From positions 1 through 52,566 of the forward strand of contig WQZH01000015.1 of assembly GCA_009780825.1 (NCBI GenBank): a stretch of 52,566 nucleotides of DNA, in the 5' to 3' direction. Below the pieces are notes generated by a model. The model saw only the letters and a list, made by a program, of their open reading frames with translations, was not told where the DNA came from and ran no database searches. The stretch is from Desulfobulbus sp. GTDB lineage: Bacteria; Desulfobacterota; Desulfobulbia; Desulfobulbales; Desulfobulbaceae. Made by a program: the position numbers and the translations under genes. This document shows, piece by piece, positions 34,400 through 44,200 of the stretch; positions within the stretch are counted from its first letter, which is position 1; each line of letters begins with the position of its first letter.

Positions 34400-37300
34400 C
34401 TAGAAAGTATACTTCACGCCAGCCATGGCCTCATAGCGGTCATAGCTGTCCGCACCCCACTGGCCGCCCACATGTCCCCATACCTGCCAGTGCTTGACGA
34501 TTTCGGCCTGGAGCCCGATCTTCAATTCATACCGGCTGTCCGGCGCGCCGTCGGTTACGGTCGTGCCATCGAAATCCAGGCTGTTGTTCGCGGTGCTGTG
34601 CCACCAGTTTGCCTCGATGAACGGCTGCACACCGTTGTCTTGCAGCTTGCTGCGGCTGTAGAACCGTACGCCGAGGCGGGAAATGAGGCCGTCGCCGTCA
34701 TCATTGCTCACCCTGGTGCCGTTCGCTTCCACATGGTCGCTCGCGCTGTAGAGGGTATAGGCCAACTGCGCCTGCGGCTCAATCATCCACTGCCGCGTCT
34801 CGCCGTCGTGCGCGAGGAAGGCATAGCCGGCCTCGATGGAGACGATTTGGCCGTTGCTGTTATAGGTTTCCTTCTGCAGGCCGTTGCCTTGCACTGTATT
34901 GTCGAACCAGTTGAACATCGCCCAGACGTCGACATACGGACCGACAGGCTTCTTGTCGTTGCCGTACCAGGTGCCGTACACGCCGACACCGTATCCTTCG
35001 ACATCGCCGGAGGCTTTCCGGGCTAGACCGGTGCTGGTGAAGCGTACATCGGTCGCATCGGCATAGCTGTCGCTCTTGCCGTACGCTCCCATCACGCCGA
35101 GGTGGTACCGGCTGTTGCCACTGGTCCACTGGGCAATGTCGCCGCCCATATGCACCAGGGTGGTATTCGTTTCCGTATCGATGCGGCCGCCGGCGCTTTC
35201 GCTGTCGGTGGTGCTGGCCATCACCCGTCCCCAAACCGCCGGCACATAGTCTTTCTTGCTCTTGCCGTCCGTGCCGTAGGTGTCGGTATACTGCGGTTCG
35301 CCCAGACGATCATGCAGGGTATGGATGAACATGCTGTTGGAGGCCGCCATGTTGCGCACGTACACATAGGGTTCCGGACGTTGTACCGGCCCGCTGCCGT
35401 CGGTCAGCGTGCGGAGATACCAGTTGCCGTCGCCCGAGGCGCTGCCGACCCCGCCCTGATAGAGGTCGTATTCGTACAGACCGGCTGCCACGCGGTTATT
35501 CAGGTGGAACACATCGGCTGCCGACTGGTTGGGGTCGAGCACCCGCACCAGCTCGATGCCGTTGCCGACTGTTGGCGCGCCGGCCCCGCCGGCATTCTTG
35601 ACGGTGACGAGAGTCTGACCATTGCCCATTTCCGTGCTGCCAACGACGAGCATGTCGCTCTTGCTGTTGGCGCCGCCTTCGTTCAAGACCGTATCGAGCA
35701 CCAGCTTGCCGCCGCTGATGTACTTGCCGTCGATATACAGTACGTCACCCGCCGCCTTGTTGGCGCTCATATCGATGACGCCGTTGTTGGTAAAGGTGGC
35801 AACCCCCAACAGTTTGGCCTGCACCGGGCCGTTCAGCGCCATGGTGTTGGCGGCGTAACCGGTGTCGTACTCGTCGGTATGGTCGACCGTCGTGGCAGCC
35901 GGGTTGTTGAGCAGGTTGATGGTGCCGTTGTTGACGATGGTGTTGGAGCCGCTGGTTCCCAGATCGCTGATTGACACCGCCAAGGTGCGCACGCTGCCGT
36001 CGCCGTTGGTGTCCGCGACATTGCGCAGGTTCCAGGTGCCATTGTTGGTCAGGGTGGTGACTGACGTTTCGGCGGTAACGCTGCCGGTCATCTGGCCATT
36101 GTTGGTGATGTCCAGCGTGCTGGCGGGATAAGAGCCGCTGTCGCCGATGATGGCCCGTTCGCTCAATGCGTCGATCGTGCCGTTATTGATGATGGTTTGC
36201 GCGTCGCCTCCGGTCACCACCGCCGCCGTTTCGGGCCCCCAGCCGCCATGCACCTGTGAGCCGGCATCGATAATGACCTCTGACGCCGTTGAACTCACGG
36301 CGCGCAGGGCGGAAGACTGCCCGGCCACCTGGACGGTGCCGTTGCCGAACTCGATCGAGGCCATGCCTTCGTAGGTAAGGGCCTCCATGCCGACATTGTT
36401 GATGCCTGTGCCGGTGGTGGTGATGTTGGCGCCGATCGACTTCAGGGTCACGTCACCAATGTAGCTGTTCCCCCAAATGCCGACCGCGCCATTGGCGCCG
36501 TTGGTCGTGACGTTGCCGCTGTTCATTATGGAGACGTTGCCGGTGTCACCGACGGAGGAGGAAGAGCTTGTCGCCATAATGCCGACGGAGGTGATTCCCG
36601 AGGTCGTGATCTTGCCGCTGTTGGTCACGGAGATATTGCCGGCATTGCCGGTGGAGGAGGTCGCACTCGTCGCCTCAATGCCGTCGCCGTAGTCTCCCGA
36701 GGTTGTGATGCTGCCGCTGTTGGTCAGGTCGATGCCAGCGGCCGTGCCGTCGCCTATGGTCATGGTATGGATGTAAATGCCATCGCTGGCATTTCCGGGA
36801 CCAACAATGATGGGCGTCCCGCCTTGGGTGGTGATATTGCCGGAATTGACCACCGTTACCAGCCCGGCCGGATTGGCGTCGGTATAGCCAGACACCTCGA
36901 TCCCGTGGCTGGCGACTCCTGTGGTGCTCACCGTGCCGGAGTTGGCCAACTTGATGGTGCCGCTGCCAACTATCCCGACGTCGCTTCCGTTTCCACTCGC
37001 CCCATCTTTTCCGTCGTATCCAACCGCCAGATTGATGCCGTCGGCGTTGTTGCCTAAGGTCTGGATGGTCGCCTTGGTCGTCAGGTCAATGGTACCCGCT
37101 GTACCCCCTGATGGGGCGACGTAATCTTGGGTAAAGGCCTTGATGCCGGCGTTGGCCATGGCCGAGTTAACGCCGGCGCCGCCTGAATTGGTATTGTCCA
37201 GAATAACCGTGACCCCGGCGCCGATATCGCCGACCACGTTGCCGCCGCCGAGGCGACGGTTGATGGCGGTGCCGTTATTGGGGTCGGCGGCGAGTGAATC

Positions 37301-38002
37301 GATGAGGATGCCGTTGCCGCCCTTGACGCTGACAATGCCGGTGCTCTGCATGTTCAGCGTTGCCGTGCCGCCGTTTTGGGTGGTTGTTTCCACCCCGTCC
37401 TGGTTGTTGGCATTGTCCGTATAGTTGGTGAGGTTAAAGTTGCCGGTGATGGTGGTGGTCGCGTTGCCGGTGCCTTTATTGTTGACCAGGGTGCCGCCGC
37501 CGCCGTTGACGGTGATGGTGTTGGTGCCGTCCATAGTCAGCCAGGCGTCGCCGGTCAGCCTCCTCACGCCAGCGTTGTTGTTGGGGCCAAGCACTATGTT
37601 GATGCCTAGCGAGGACGGCGTCACATTGTTATTGACAATCGTGAGGTTGCTGATCGTGGCGGAAGCGTTGCCGCCTGCCACTGTATTGGTGCCCGTCGTT
37701 AACATGGACACGCGCACTGCGTCGGCAGTTGCGCCACTGTCGTTGACCGTGATGGTCGACGGTAGGCTCCTGGTCATATCCTCCCCCTGCAAGGTCAGGG
37801 TCGCATCCTCCGTACCGCTAGTAGCACTAACGGCCGTCGGCGAGGAGCCCTGCGCGTTGACGGTATAATCGCCCGGACCAAGATCGAGGGTGGTGGCCTG
37901 AACGGTTCCCGCTCCGGCCGCGCCGAGAATCAGGAAGAACACGGCGGTATAGACTGTTTTCCAGGAATAACGTTGGTCATCCTGAGTTACTGACAACTGC
38001 AT
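34400..38002 (-). CDS. Type V autotransporter with beta-barrel domain
   Basis: A 1200-residue secreted/surface protein. It has an extended N-terminus with a signal segment (KTVYTAVFFLILGAAGAGTVQA) and a long passenger of about 850 residues rich in Gly, Asn, Thr and Ser with repeated VTNSG.I(T)T(S/N)G and NNGT(I/W) units, a beta-helix pattern. The last 270 residues are a 12-strand barrel (VWGRVMASTTDSESAGGRID onward), ending AMAGVKYTF with the terminal Phe needed for BAM insertion. No protease or adhesin motif can be named in the passenger. AAGGAGGATGT before the ATG is an excellent ribosome site. It is a single gene with its own terminator. The passenger may be shed or displayed. Confidence 0.9.
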   Translation of the reverse strand: MQLSVTQDDQRYSWKTVYTAVFFLILGAAGAGTVQATTLDLGPGDYTVNAQGSSPTAVSATSGTEDATLTLQGEDMTRSLPSTITVNDSGATADAVRVSMLTTGTNTVAGGNASATISNLTIVNNNVTPSSLGINIVLGPNNNAGVRRLTGDAWLTMDGTNTITVNGGGGTLVNNKGTGNATTTITGNFNLTNYTDNANNQDGVETTTQNGGTATLNMQSTGIVSVKGGNGILIDSLAADPNNGTAINRRLGGGNVVGDIGAGVTVILDNTNSGGAGVNSAMANAGIKAFTQDYVAPSGGTAGTIDLTTKATIQTLGNNADGINLAVGYDGKDGASGNGSDVGIVGSGTIKLANSGTVSTTGVASHGIEVSGYTDANPAGLVTVVNSGNITTQGGTPIIVGPGNASDGIYIHTMTIGDGTAAGIDLTNSGSITTSGDYGDGIEATSATSSTGNAGNISVTNSGKITTSGITSVGIMATSSSSSVGDTGNVSIMNSGNVTTNGANGAVGIWGNSYIGDVTLKSIGANITTTGTGINNVGMEALTYEGMASIEFGNGTVQVAGQSSALRAVSSTASEVIIDAGSQVHGGWGPETAAVVTGGDAQTIINNGTIDALSERAIIGDSGSYPASTLDITNNGQMTGSVTAETSVTTLTNNGTWNLRNVADTNGDGSVRTLAVSISDLGTSGSNTIVNNGTINLLNNPAATTVDHTDEYDTGYAANTMALNGPVQAKLLGVATFTNNGVIDMSANKAAGDVLYIDGKYISGGKLVLDTVLNEGGANSKSDMLVVGSTEMGNGQTLVTVKNAGGAGAPTVGNGIELVRVLDPNQSAADVFHLNNRVAAGLYEYDLYQGGVGSASGDGNWYLRTLTDGSGPVQRPEPYVYVRNMAASNSMFIHTLHDRLGEPQYTDTYGTDGKSKKDYVPAVWGRVMASTTDSESAGGRIDTETNTTLVHMGGDIAQWTSGNSRYHLGVMGAYGKSDSYADATDVRFTSTGLARKASGDVEGYGVGVYGTWYGNDKKPVGPYVDVWAMFNWFDNTVQGNGLQKETYNSNGQIVSIEAGYAFLAHDGETRQWMIEPQAQLAYTLYSASDHVEANGTRVSNDDGDGLISRLGVRFYSRSKLQDNGVQPFIEANWWHSTANNSLDFDGTTVTDGAPDSRYELKIGLQAEIVKHWQVWGHVGGQWGADSYDRYEAMAGVKYTF

Positions 38003-38282
38003 ACATCCTCCTTCAATAAATGAAATAGAATTGTCTCATCAAAGCCACATCACAGCCTGTCATCAAACAGTTCGTGACTGAACAGGCCGTCCCTGGCTGC
38101 TCCCCTTTTATAACAAGTTGAGCGGCTATAATACACTTTAACCAATGGGTTTGTCTCGGGAAAATTTATGAAATAGTGAAAAAAAGTATTTGATGGGTTA
38201 TAGAAAAAAATCAAGGTCAGCATCGTCATGGCAGGATAACTGCCTCACGGATTTTCGCGGGGCAAAAAAGGAGGAGGAAGAC
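38003..38282. other. AT-rich divergent promoter region
   Basis: About 280 bp between the autotransporter (leftward) and the thiamine-binding gene (rightward). On the minus strand GAGACA and TATTAT, 18 bp apart near 38130-38160, are a weak promoter candidate for the autotransporter. The A-rich part at 38160-38220 probably drives the rightward gene. I see no further gene. Confidence 0.4.
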
Positions 38283-38582
38283 ATGCAGGTGATTTTGGAT
38301 TTGTGTCTGGTGCCGCTGGGCGTTGGCGTTTCCGTTTCGCCCTATGTGGCCGAATGCCACCGGGTGCTGCAAGCAGCCGGGCTCAAGTCGCAACTGCACG
38401 CCTACGGCACCAACATCGAAGGGGAATGGGATACGGTGATGGCGGCGGTCAAGCGCTGTCACGAACGGGTCCACGAGATGGGCGCGCCGCGCATCACCAC
38501 CACCATCAAGCTGGGTACCCGCACCGACCGCGACCAGAGCATGGCCGACAAGGTGAAGAGCGTCGAACAGAAACTCGGCTGA
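38283..38582 (+). CDS. MTH1187-family thiamine-binding protein
   Basis: A 99-residue ferredoxin-fold protein of the MTH1187/YkoF-like (DUF77) family, which binds thiamine or hydroxymethylpyrimidine. Family features are VPLGVGVSVSPYVAECHRVL near the N-terminus, LHAYGTNIEGEWDTVMAAVKRCHERVHEMGAPRI and TTIKLGTRTD near the C-terminus. The ATG at 38283 lies behind AAGGAGGAGGAAGAC. The next gene, a cupin, begins 10 bp after its stop, so the two form an operon. A sensory or carrier role in thiamine metabolism is likely from the family. Confidence 0.9.
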   Translation: MQVILDLCLVPLGVGVSVSPYVAECHRVLQAAGLKSQLHAYGTNIEGEWDTVMAAVKRCHERVHEMGAPRITTTIKLGTRTDRDQSMADKVKSVEQKLG

Positions 38583-38592
38583 ACCCCGCATC

Positions 38593-38955
38593 GTGACGCC
38601 GGACGAATATTACTTCGAGGAAGGCTGTTACATCACCGAGCTGCACAATACTCCGGCGGACCCGCTGGTGTCGCTGGCCCGGGCCCGGGTCGAGGTGGGG
38701 CGCGTCACCCGTTGGCACAGTCTCGACGGCATCGAGGAACGTTACCTGATCGTGGACGGAACCGGCCGCCTGGAGATGGGCAGCCAGGCTCCCAGGGATG
38801 TACGCCCGGGAGATGTGGTCCGCATTCCGTCCGGCTGCCGTCAGCGGATTACCAATACCGGTCCGGCCGATCTCCTCTTTCTCGTTCTCTGCACCCCGCG
38901 CTTCGTGCGCGCCGCCTACCGCGACCTGGAACCCGCCGCGCCCGTCGCCCCGTAA
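38593..38955 (+). CDS. Cupin domain protein
   Basis: A 120-residue single cupin. The first motif is VGRVTRWHSLDGIEERYLIVDGTG, with one His and two Glu as metal ligands, and the second is PRDVRPGDVVRIPSGCRQRI, in which the usual His is replaced (SGCRQ). So the metal site is incomplete compared with classic cupins. The start is GTG 10 bp after the thiamine-binding gene, with no strong ribosome site, consistent with translational coupling. Substrate unknown. Confidence 0.82.
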   Translation: MTPDEYYFEEGCYITELHNTPADPLVSLARARVEVGRVTRWHSLDGIEERYLIVDGTGRLEMGSQAPRDVRPGDVVRIPSGCRQRITNTGPADLLFLVLCTPRFVRAAYRDLEPAAPVAP

Positions 38956-38960
38956 CGCCG

Positions 38961-39205
38961 GCTTCCCGCGTTCCTCAGCGCTCCCGAACAGGGTTGGAAC
39001 CCCGCCACGTGGCAACCTTTTCAGGAAGATGTTCAACGCCGTTGCCGCTGAGCCGGGCGGCGAGGGGGAGAACCGGAATCAAGGGGCAGGTTGTTTGAGC
39101 GTAGCGAGTTCTTGACCCGCCGGTTCTACAACTCGGCGACCGGCTCAGCGGCAAGGCTGCCTTTTCTTTTGGTTCTTTTCTTTGGGCACGCAAAGAAAAG
39201 AACAG
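38961..39205 (+). repeat. Long dispersed intergenic repeat, copy B
   Basis: It starts GCTTCCCGCGTTCCTCAGCG and continues through CCACGTGGCAACCTTTTCAG, GCCGTTGCCGCTGAGCCGGG and CAAGGGGCAGGTTGTTTGAG to the TTTCTTTGG/AAAGAAAAGAA hairpin end. The first 145 bp match copy C (39471) almost base for base, and the later part matches copy A in reverse. Confidence 0.7.
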
Positions 39206-39329
39206 CATCTCGCCTTGGAAACGATCAGATTTCTGGATGGCTTCGCCGCTTTGTTCCTCGCCAAGACACTTTTGCGTTACTCAGTGCAGACTCTGCGTAG
39301 GAACGAGCCATGTTTTTTATGTGCCTTTC

Positions 39330-39612
39330 TTTTGCTTGCCCAAAAGAAAGGCGCCAAAGAAAAAGGCACCCATCGGGAACGCCGGCTTCGCCGGTGCCTT
39401 CGTCTCTTGGTCAGCGGCGGGCGGCCCGCGAACTCGCTGCGCTCAGACAGCGCGGGCCGCTCTTCCCGCCGCTTCCCGCGTTCCTCAGCACTCCCGAACG
39501 GGGTTGGAACCCGCCACGTGGCAACCTTTTCAGCAAGATATTCAAGCCGTTGCCGCTGGGCCGGGCGGTGAGGGGGAGTACCGGAACCAAGGGGCAAGCT
39601 GTTCGAGCGGTA
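39330..39612 (+). repeat. Long dispersed intergenic repeat, copy C
   Basis: The left part (39330-39470) carries the AAAGAAAGGCGCCAAAGAAA block and AACTCGCTGCGCTCAGACAG. The right part (39471-39612) repeats the beginning of copy B (GCTTCCCGCGTTCCTCAGCA) with few changes. No gene is credible in 38956-39686 apart from these repeats. Confidence 0.7.
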
Positions 39613-39686
39613 GGGTGGGGTTCGTGATTCAAGTAACTTGTAGAATTAAAAAGAAAGCTCCCTGGAAGGAAACGGCCCCGCCCGGT

Positions 39687-39827
39687 TCAATACAGGCGCA
39701 TCAGCTTGTCCATCTCTTCCGCTTTCATGGTAAAGCTATGGGCCTCATCCGGAAAGGCTCGGCTTTCCACCTCTACCTTGTACTGGGCCAGAGCCGTGAC
39801 GACCTGCTCGCCGATCTTGGCGTACTG
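39687..39827 (-). pseudogene. panB 3'-end fragment (last 46 codons)
   Basis: On the minus strand this encodes QYAKIGEQVVTALAQYKVEV and onward to EEMDKLMRLY and stop, the C-terminus of ketopantoate hydroxymethyltransferase. It matches the end of the intact panB at 45529-45669 over 141 bp with about 10 mismatches by my count, most of them in third codon positions. Homology stops sharply at 39827 (then GGCATTCC) and no start or catalytic part exists. So it is a displaced or duplicated 3' end that marks the left border of the accessory island. Confidence 0.9.
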
Positions 39828-39949
39828 GGCATTCCGGTGGCAGGTCCGGATCGACCCTGCCGGTGGTGGAAGAAGGGGGTTAAGATGGTATGGTGAGTGG
39901 CAGCACCTGACTCATTGATTGCCTTTGTATCAAGGATCGTTTAATTTAC

Positions 39950-39965
39950 TGAGTAAATTTACTCA
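39950..39965. promoter_or_regulatory. Perfect palindrome before the island genes, possible operator
   Basis: TGAGTAAATTTACTCA is a perfect 16-bp palindrome ending 10 bp before the ATG of the DUF4143 gene. The overlapping TTTACTGAGTAAA is nearly palindromic too. The position, where an SD would be expected, suggests repressor binding that blocks transcription or translation. The cognate regulator is not visible. Confidence 0.5.
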
Positions 39966-39975
39966 ATATTTGAAA

Positions 39976-41235
39976 ATGACTTTCGAGCGCAGACAAATCA
40001 ATATATTACGCCAGCGCCTTCAGGAGCCTCCCAAGTTCATGGTGGTTGTAGGCGGACCTCGCCAAGTGGGCAAGACCACCTTGGTCAGGCAAGCGTTGTC
40101 CGCATACCAAGGAAAGTCTCACTTCATTGCGACAGATCAGCCAATACCTGAGGCTGTTGATCCTTTTGATCTCCAAGGTGCTTCTGCCTCGAACCGGGAA
40201 TTACTAGGCTCTCCAGCGAATGGCGAATGGTTGATTCAGCACTGGACAAAAGCGCGTGCTGAAGCAAGGCGACTCCCAGAAGGGCACTACTATGTTTTTG
40301 CCATCGACGAAATTCAGAAAATTCCGCGTTGGTCCGAAATCGTCAAAGGATTATGGGATGTTGATCGTGCCGAGAATCTGCCTCTTCATATCGTTCTGCT
40401 TGGTTCATCCCTTTGGTTGATGCAAAAGGGGCTGTCCGAAAGTCTTGCAGGGCGTTACGAACCTCTACGCATGACACATTGGTCGTATGAGGAGATGCAA
40501 ATCGCTTTCGATTTTTCGCTCGACGAATACGTTTATTTCGGCGGTTACCCAGGTAGCGCGAGCATGATCCGGGATGAAGTGCGCTGGCGGCACTACGTTC
40601 GGGCAGCCCTGATCCAGCCGAATATCCAGAAAGACATTCTGCAGATGACGAGGGTGGATAAGCCTTCGCTATTAAAGGCTCTGTTTGAGCTGGGCTGTGC
40701 CTGTTCGGGGCAACTCATTGCCTACAACAAACTCCTCGGGCAATTGACCGATGCGGGGAATACCACAACCTTGGCGCATTATCTGGACCTGCTGTCGCAG
40801 GCCGGGTTATTGAGCGGCCTGCCCAAATTTGCCGTGCAGCCATTCCGCAGGCGCGCATCCAGCCCCAAGTTGAATGTCCACAATACCGCTCTGGTTTCTG
40901 CCTTGGCCGGATATTCATTTTCCGAAGCAACAGGGGATCGTAGTTACTGGGGCCGATTGGTGGAAAGTACGGTGGGTGCCCATTTGATCAATACTGCCTC
41001 GGAAGATTCATCAATTCTCTATTGGCAGGAAAGTCCACATGAAGTCGATTTTGTCTTGACGAATGGCAGAAAAATACTGGCCATCGAAGTGAAGAGTGGA
41101 GCGAAATACGCTCCACCAAAGGGCTTGGCGATATTTGCCGGAAAATTCAAGGATGCCAAAACCATGATCGTTGGCGAGGGAGGTATTTCCCTGGCCGAAT
41201 TCCTGCTGCAACCTGCCGAGTATTGGCTGGAGTAA
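39976..41235 (+). CDS. AAA ATPase with DUF4143 C-terminal domain
   Basis: A 419-residue protein. The N-terminal AAA_14-type ATPase has Walker A GGPRQVGKTTLV (about residues 27-38), Walker B YYVFAIDEIQKI and a sensor-like IVLLGSSLWL. The DUF4143 region (about 200-400) includes ALIQPNIQKDI, a winged-helix-like part and the fold end VDFVLTNGRKILAIEVKSG, which resembles a PD-(D/E)XK core (D...E-x-K), as usual in this family. I start at the ATG at 39976 (MTFERRQINILRQRL); a TTG start 57 bp upstream is less likely. No Shine-Dalgarno is seen, but a perfect palindrome precedes it. The next gene begins 4 bp after the stop. The function of such ATPases is poorly known; many are found in mobile or defence regions. 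Confidence 0.85.
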   Translation: MTFERRQINILRQRLQEPPKFMVVVGGPRQVGKTTLVRQALSAYQGKSHFIATDQPIPEAVDPFDLQGASASNRELLGSPANGEWLIQHWTKARAEARRLPEGHYYVFAIDEIQKIPRWSEIVKGLWDVDRAENLPLHIVLLGSSLWLMQKGLSESLAGRYEPLRMTHWSYEEMQIAFDFSLDEYVYFGGYPGSASMIRDEVRWRHYVRAALIQPNIQKDILQMTRVDKPSLLKALFELGCACSGQLIAYNKLLGQLTDAGNTTTLAHYLDLLSQAGLLSGLPKFAVQPFRRRASSPKLNVHNTALVSALAGYSFSEATGDRSYWGRLVESTVGAHLINTASEDSSILYWQESPHEVDFVLTNGRKILAIEVKSGAKYAPPKGLAIFAGKFKDAKTMIVGEGGISLAEFLLQPAEYWLE

Positions 41236-41239
41236 GGTT

Positions 41240-44200
41240 ATGTGGTTCGCTCCTCGCCGTGTCATCAGGTTAGATAAGTTAGATTCAGACGACCAACCAA
41301 ACACTCGGGAAGAGAAGCCTATTCCCTTGGAAGAGCTTAGCGGACAGGCTGCCTGGGTATTGTTGGGCGAGCCTGGAGCCGGAAAATCAGAAGCCTTCAG
41401 GCAAGAGGCCAAGGAGGATGGAGGTGAAGTCATTACCATTGCCGAATTTCTGAGCGATGCCCGTGCCGATGTCCTTGACCCGATGTGGCGCGAAAAGACC
41501 CTTTACCTTGATGGTCTGGACGAAACGCGTGCCAGCGGGGGCAGTAGTTCGACCTTGTGCGATATACGAGCATATCTGAAAAAACTCGGCAGTCCTCGAT
41601 TTCGTATTGCCTGCCGCGCTGCGGATTGGTTCGGTTCGACGGATAGGGAGGTAATTGCCGACATTTCGCAAGATGGACAATTCGGGGTTTATAGACTCGA
41701 CCCATTGCATATCGACGATATTAAAGAAATACTGCGCCAAAACCACGGAATTTCCGACCCGGAAACGTTTGTCGAGAATGCGCGCGAATTCGGCATTGAT
41801 GGTTTGCTGGATAACCCACAGACACTGAGGCTTCTCGCCGAGGCGATTCACGGCGGGCAATGGCCAACAACACGACTGGAGACGTTTGAGCTGGCTTGTC
41901 GCAAGCTGGCGCAGGAAGACTCAAAACCGCATCGTAATCTTGCCCGCGCAAAACCAATTTCCGTCAAAGAGATATTAGCGGCAGCGGGACAGCTTTGTGC
42001 TGTGTTGCTGCTCTCTGGCAAATCGGGTATCGCGCTGGACCAGGAGAGTGTCGATGAGCAATTCCCGCTGGTGGATGATTTTGTTCTTGACCATCTTGCC
42101 GCCGCACGGTTGGCAATAAGCCGCAAATTGTTCCGTCCGGCATCTGGCGCACAAGAGCGAGTCGTACCCAGCCACCGTAGTATTGCGGAGTTCCTTGCCG
42201 CTGACTGGCTGGCAAAACGCATCGGGCACGAGGGCTTGCCCTTGGGACGGGTCTTGAATCTTCTCCTTGGCTTGGATGAACGAACTGTGGCCGGGTTGCG
42301 TGGCCTCTATGGATGGTTGGCCTTGTGTTGCAAGCAGGCACGACGGCGTTTGATTGATGCTGATCCACTGACTGTTGTGGTCTACGGCGATGCCAAACCG
42401 ATGTCTTTGGAAGACAAAAAGCTGTTGCTTGCCGGTTTGCAACAGGAGGCCGAAGCTCTAAACCACTATCACTATCGTTGGAAAACTACGGCGGACAACC
42501 AATTCGGTGCGCTGGCTGACAAGAGACTGACTAGCGATTTCGCTACCATCTTGGGAACAACCGGACGGGACAATACCAGCCAGTCCAAGCTGGCTTGTGT
42601 TTTGGACATCCTGAGTGGAGGCGAGCCGATTCCCGGATTGGAACCAATGATAAGATCGGTTGTCTTCGACGATGCTTGGCGGCTCTACATCCGTCTTCGT
42701 GCGCTCGAAACCTGGTTGAAATACCCTTGGTCTACCGATGAAGTGGTTGCCCTGCTGGATGCGCTTTCCCTTGGGCGAGATACTGCGGACAACGACGATT
42801 TAATCGGTTTTTTACTTATAAAACTTTATCCAAGAGACCTCCCGGCAGAAAAATTGTTTCGCTACCTGCATCCCCTGAAGGTGCATAACGTCGTTGGCGG
42901 ATTCTACCGAATGTTCTGGAGATCCACCCTCCCGGAGAAGGCTCTGGACTCTGACTTACCAATCCTGCTCGATCAACTGGCTGAACGTGCGGACCTGGTT
43001 ATGCCCGCTAAAATGGAATTCGACTTTGATTGGTCCCAGATGCTCGGCGCACTCATCAGCCGAGGTCTTCAGGTTTATGGAGACAAGATCAGCGACGGAC
43101 GGCTCTATGCCTGGCTGGGCATCGGTATCGACGGATACGGTGAAATCAACCGGAATAAAGAACACCACAAAACGATTGTTGACTGGCTTGCTATCCATCC
43201 AGAACGTTACAAAGCGGTTCTCGCCCTTTGCTACAAGCACTGCGAGGCCTCGGGGAATATTGGGCTATGCTTTTTAAAGCAAGAAACTCGGCTACACAAT
43301 GCGCTGCTTCCCAGCGACATTGGTTTGTGGCACCTTGAACAGGCATCGCTGACAGCGCACGATGGTTTGGCCAAGAGCCATTTTGGAAAAGCCGTTGGTA
43401 CGCTGTTTGACGGATATGGTTGTACCGGTTTGTCTCTGGAGAAAATTGAAGCCTGGGGTGAGGCTAACCCAAAGCGAAGACATTGGTGGGACCAGATGCG
43501 GGCTTGGGAAATTACAGAATGGCATCAGAAGGCGGCTGTCAGGAAAAAAACGCACGAAATCGAACGATCCGAGCAACGGCGTAACAAAACTACGGAAATA
43601 CCCCCGCATCTGGAAGCAATACGAAACGGTACGGCATGGCCGGGCATCATGCACGAACTTGCAGGCGTGTGGCTCAATCATTACCTCGATACGCATGGCG
43701 ACACCATAGAAGATCGATTCGGAAGTTATTGCGATAACGGCAGTGAGGTTCTGGAAGCAGCCGAGTCGGGTTTTTTTCGTTGTCCCGAGCGCGATGATCT
43801 CCCCAGCGTGGCGGAGATTATCAATCTCAACACCTCGCGGCGTGAGCATTTCATCCGTAAACCGTGTCTGGTTGGCATGGAATTGCGCTGGCGACGTGGC
43901 GAATCCTTCGTCGATTGCTTGAGCGAAGAGCAACTGCGCCGCATGGTGGCTTTTCGTCTGACCTATGGTGCTGATCAAGAACCGGCGTGGTTTTCGCATT
44001 TCGTTCAAACACGGCCTGGCTTGGTGGCGGAGGTATTGATTGCCTATGCCAGCGCGGCTTTCAAATCAAAGCAGGATTATGTTCACAGTCTGTATGCCCT
44101 TGCCAACGATGACACTTACCGGGCGGTGGCTGAGTTGGCGCTCATGCCCTTGCTGACGAGCTTTCCGGTTCGCATCAAGTCGACACTGCTGCCGTATCTC

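Noticed and set aside
34400..38002. CRISPR-like periodicity in the autotransporter region
   Set aside because: The repetition comes from short Gly/Thr/Asn-rich passenger units in one long reading frame; no identical repeats with spacers exist.
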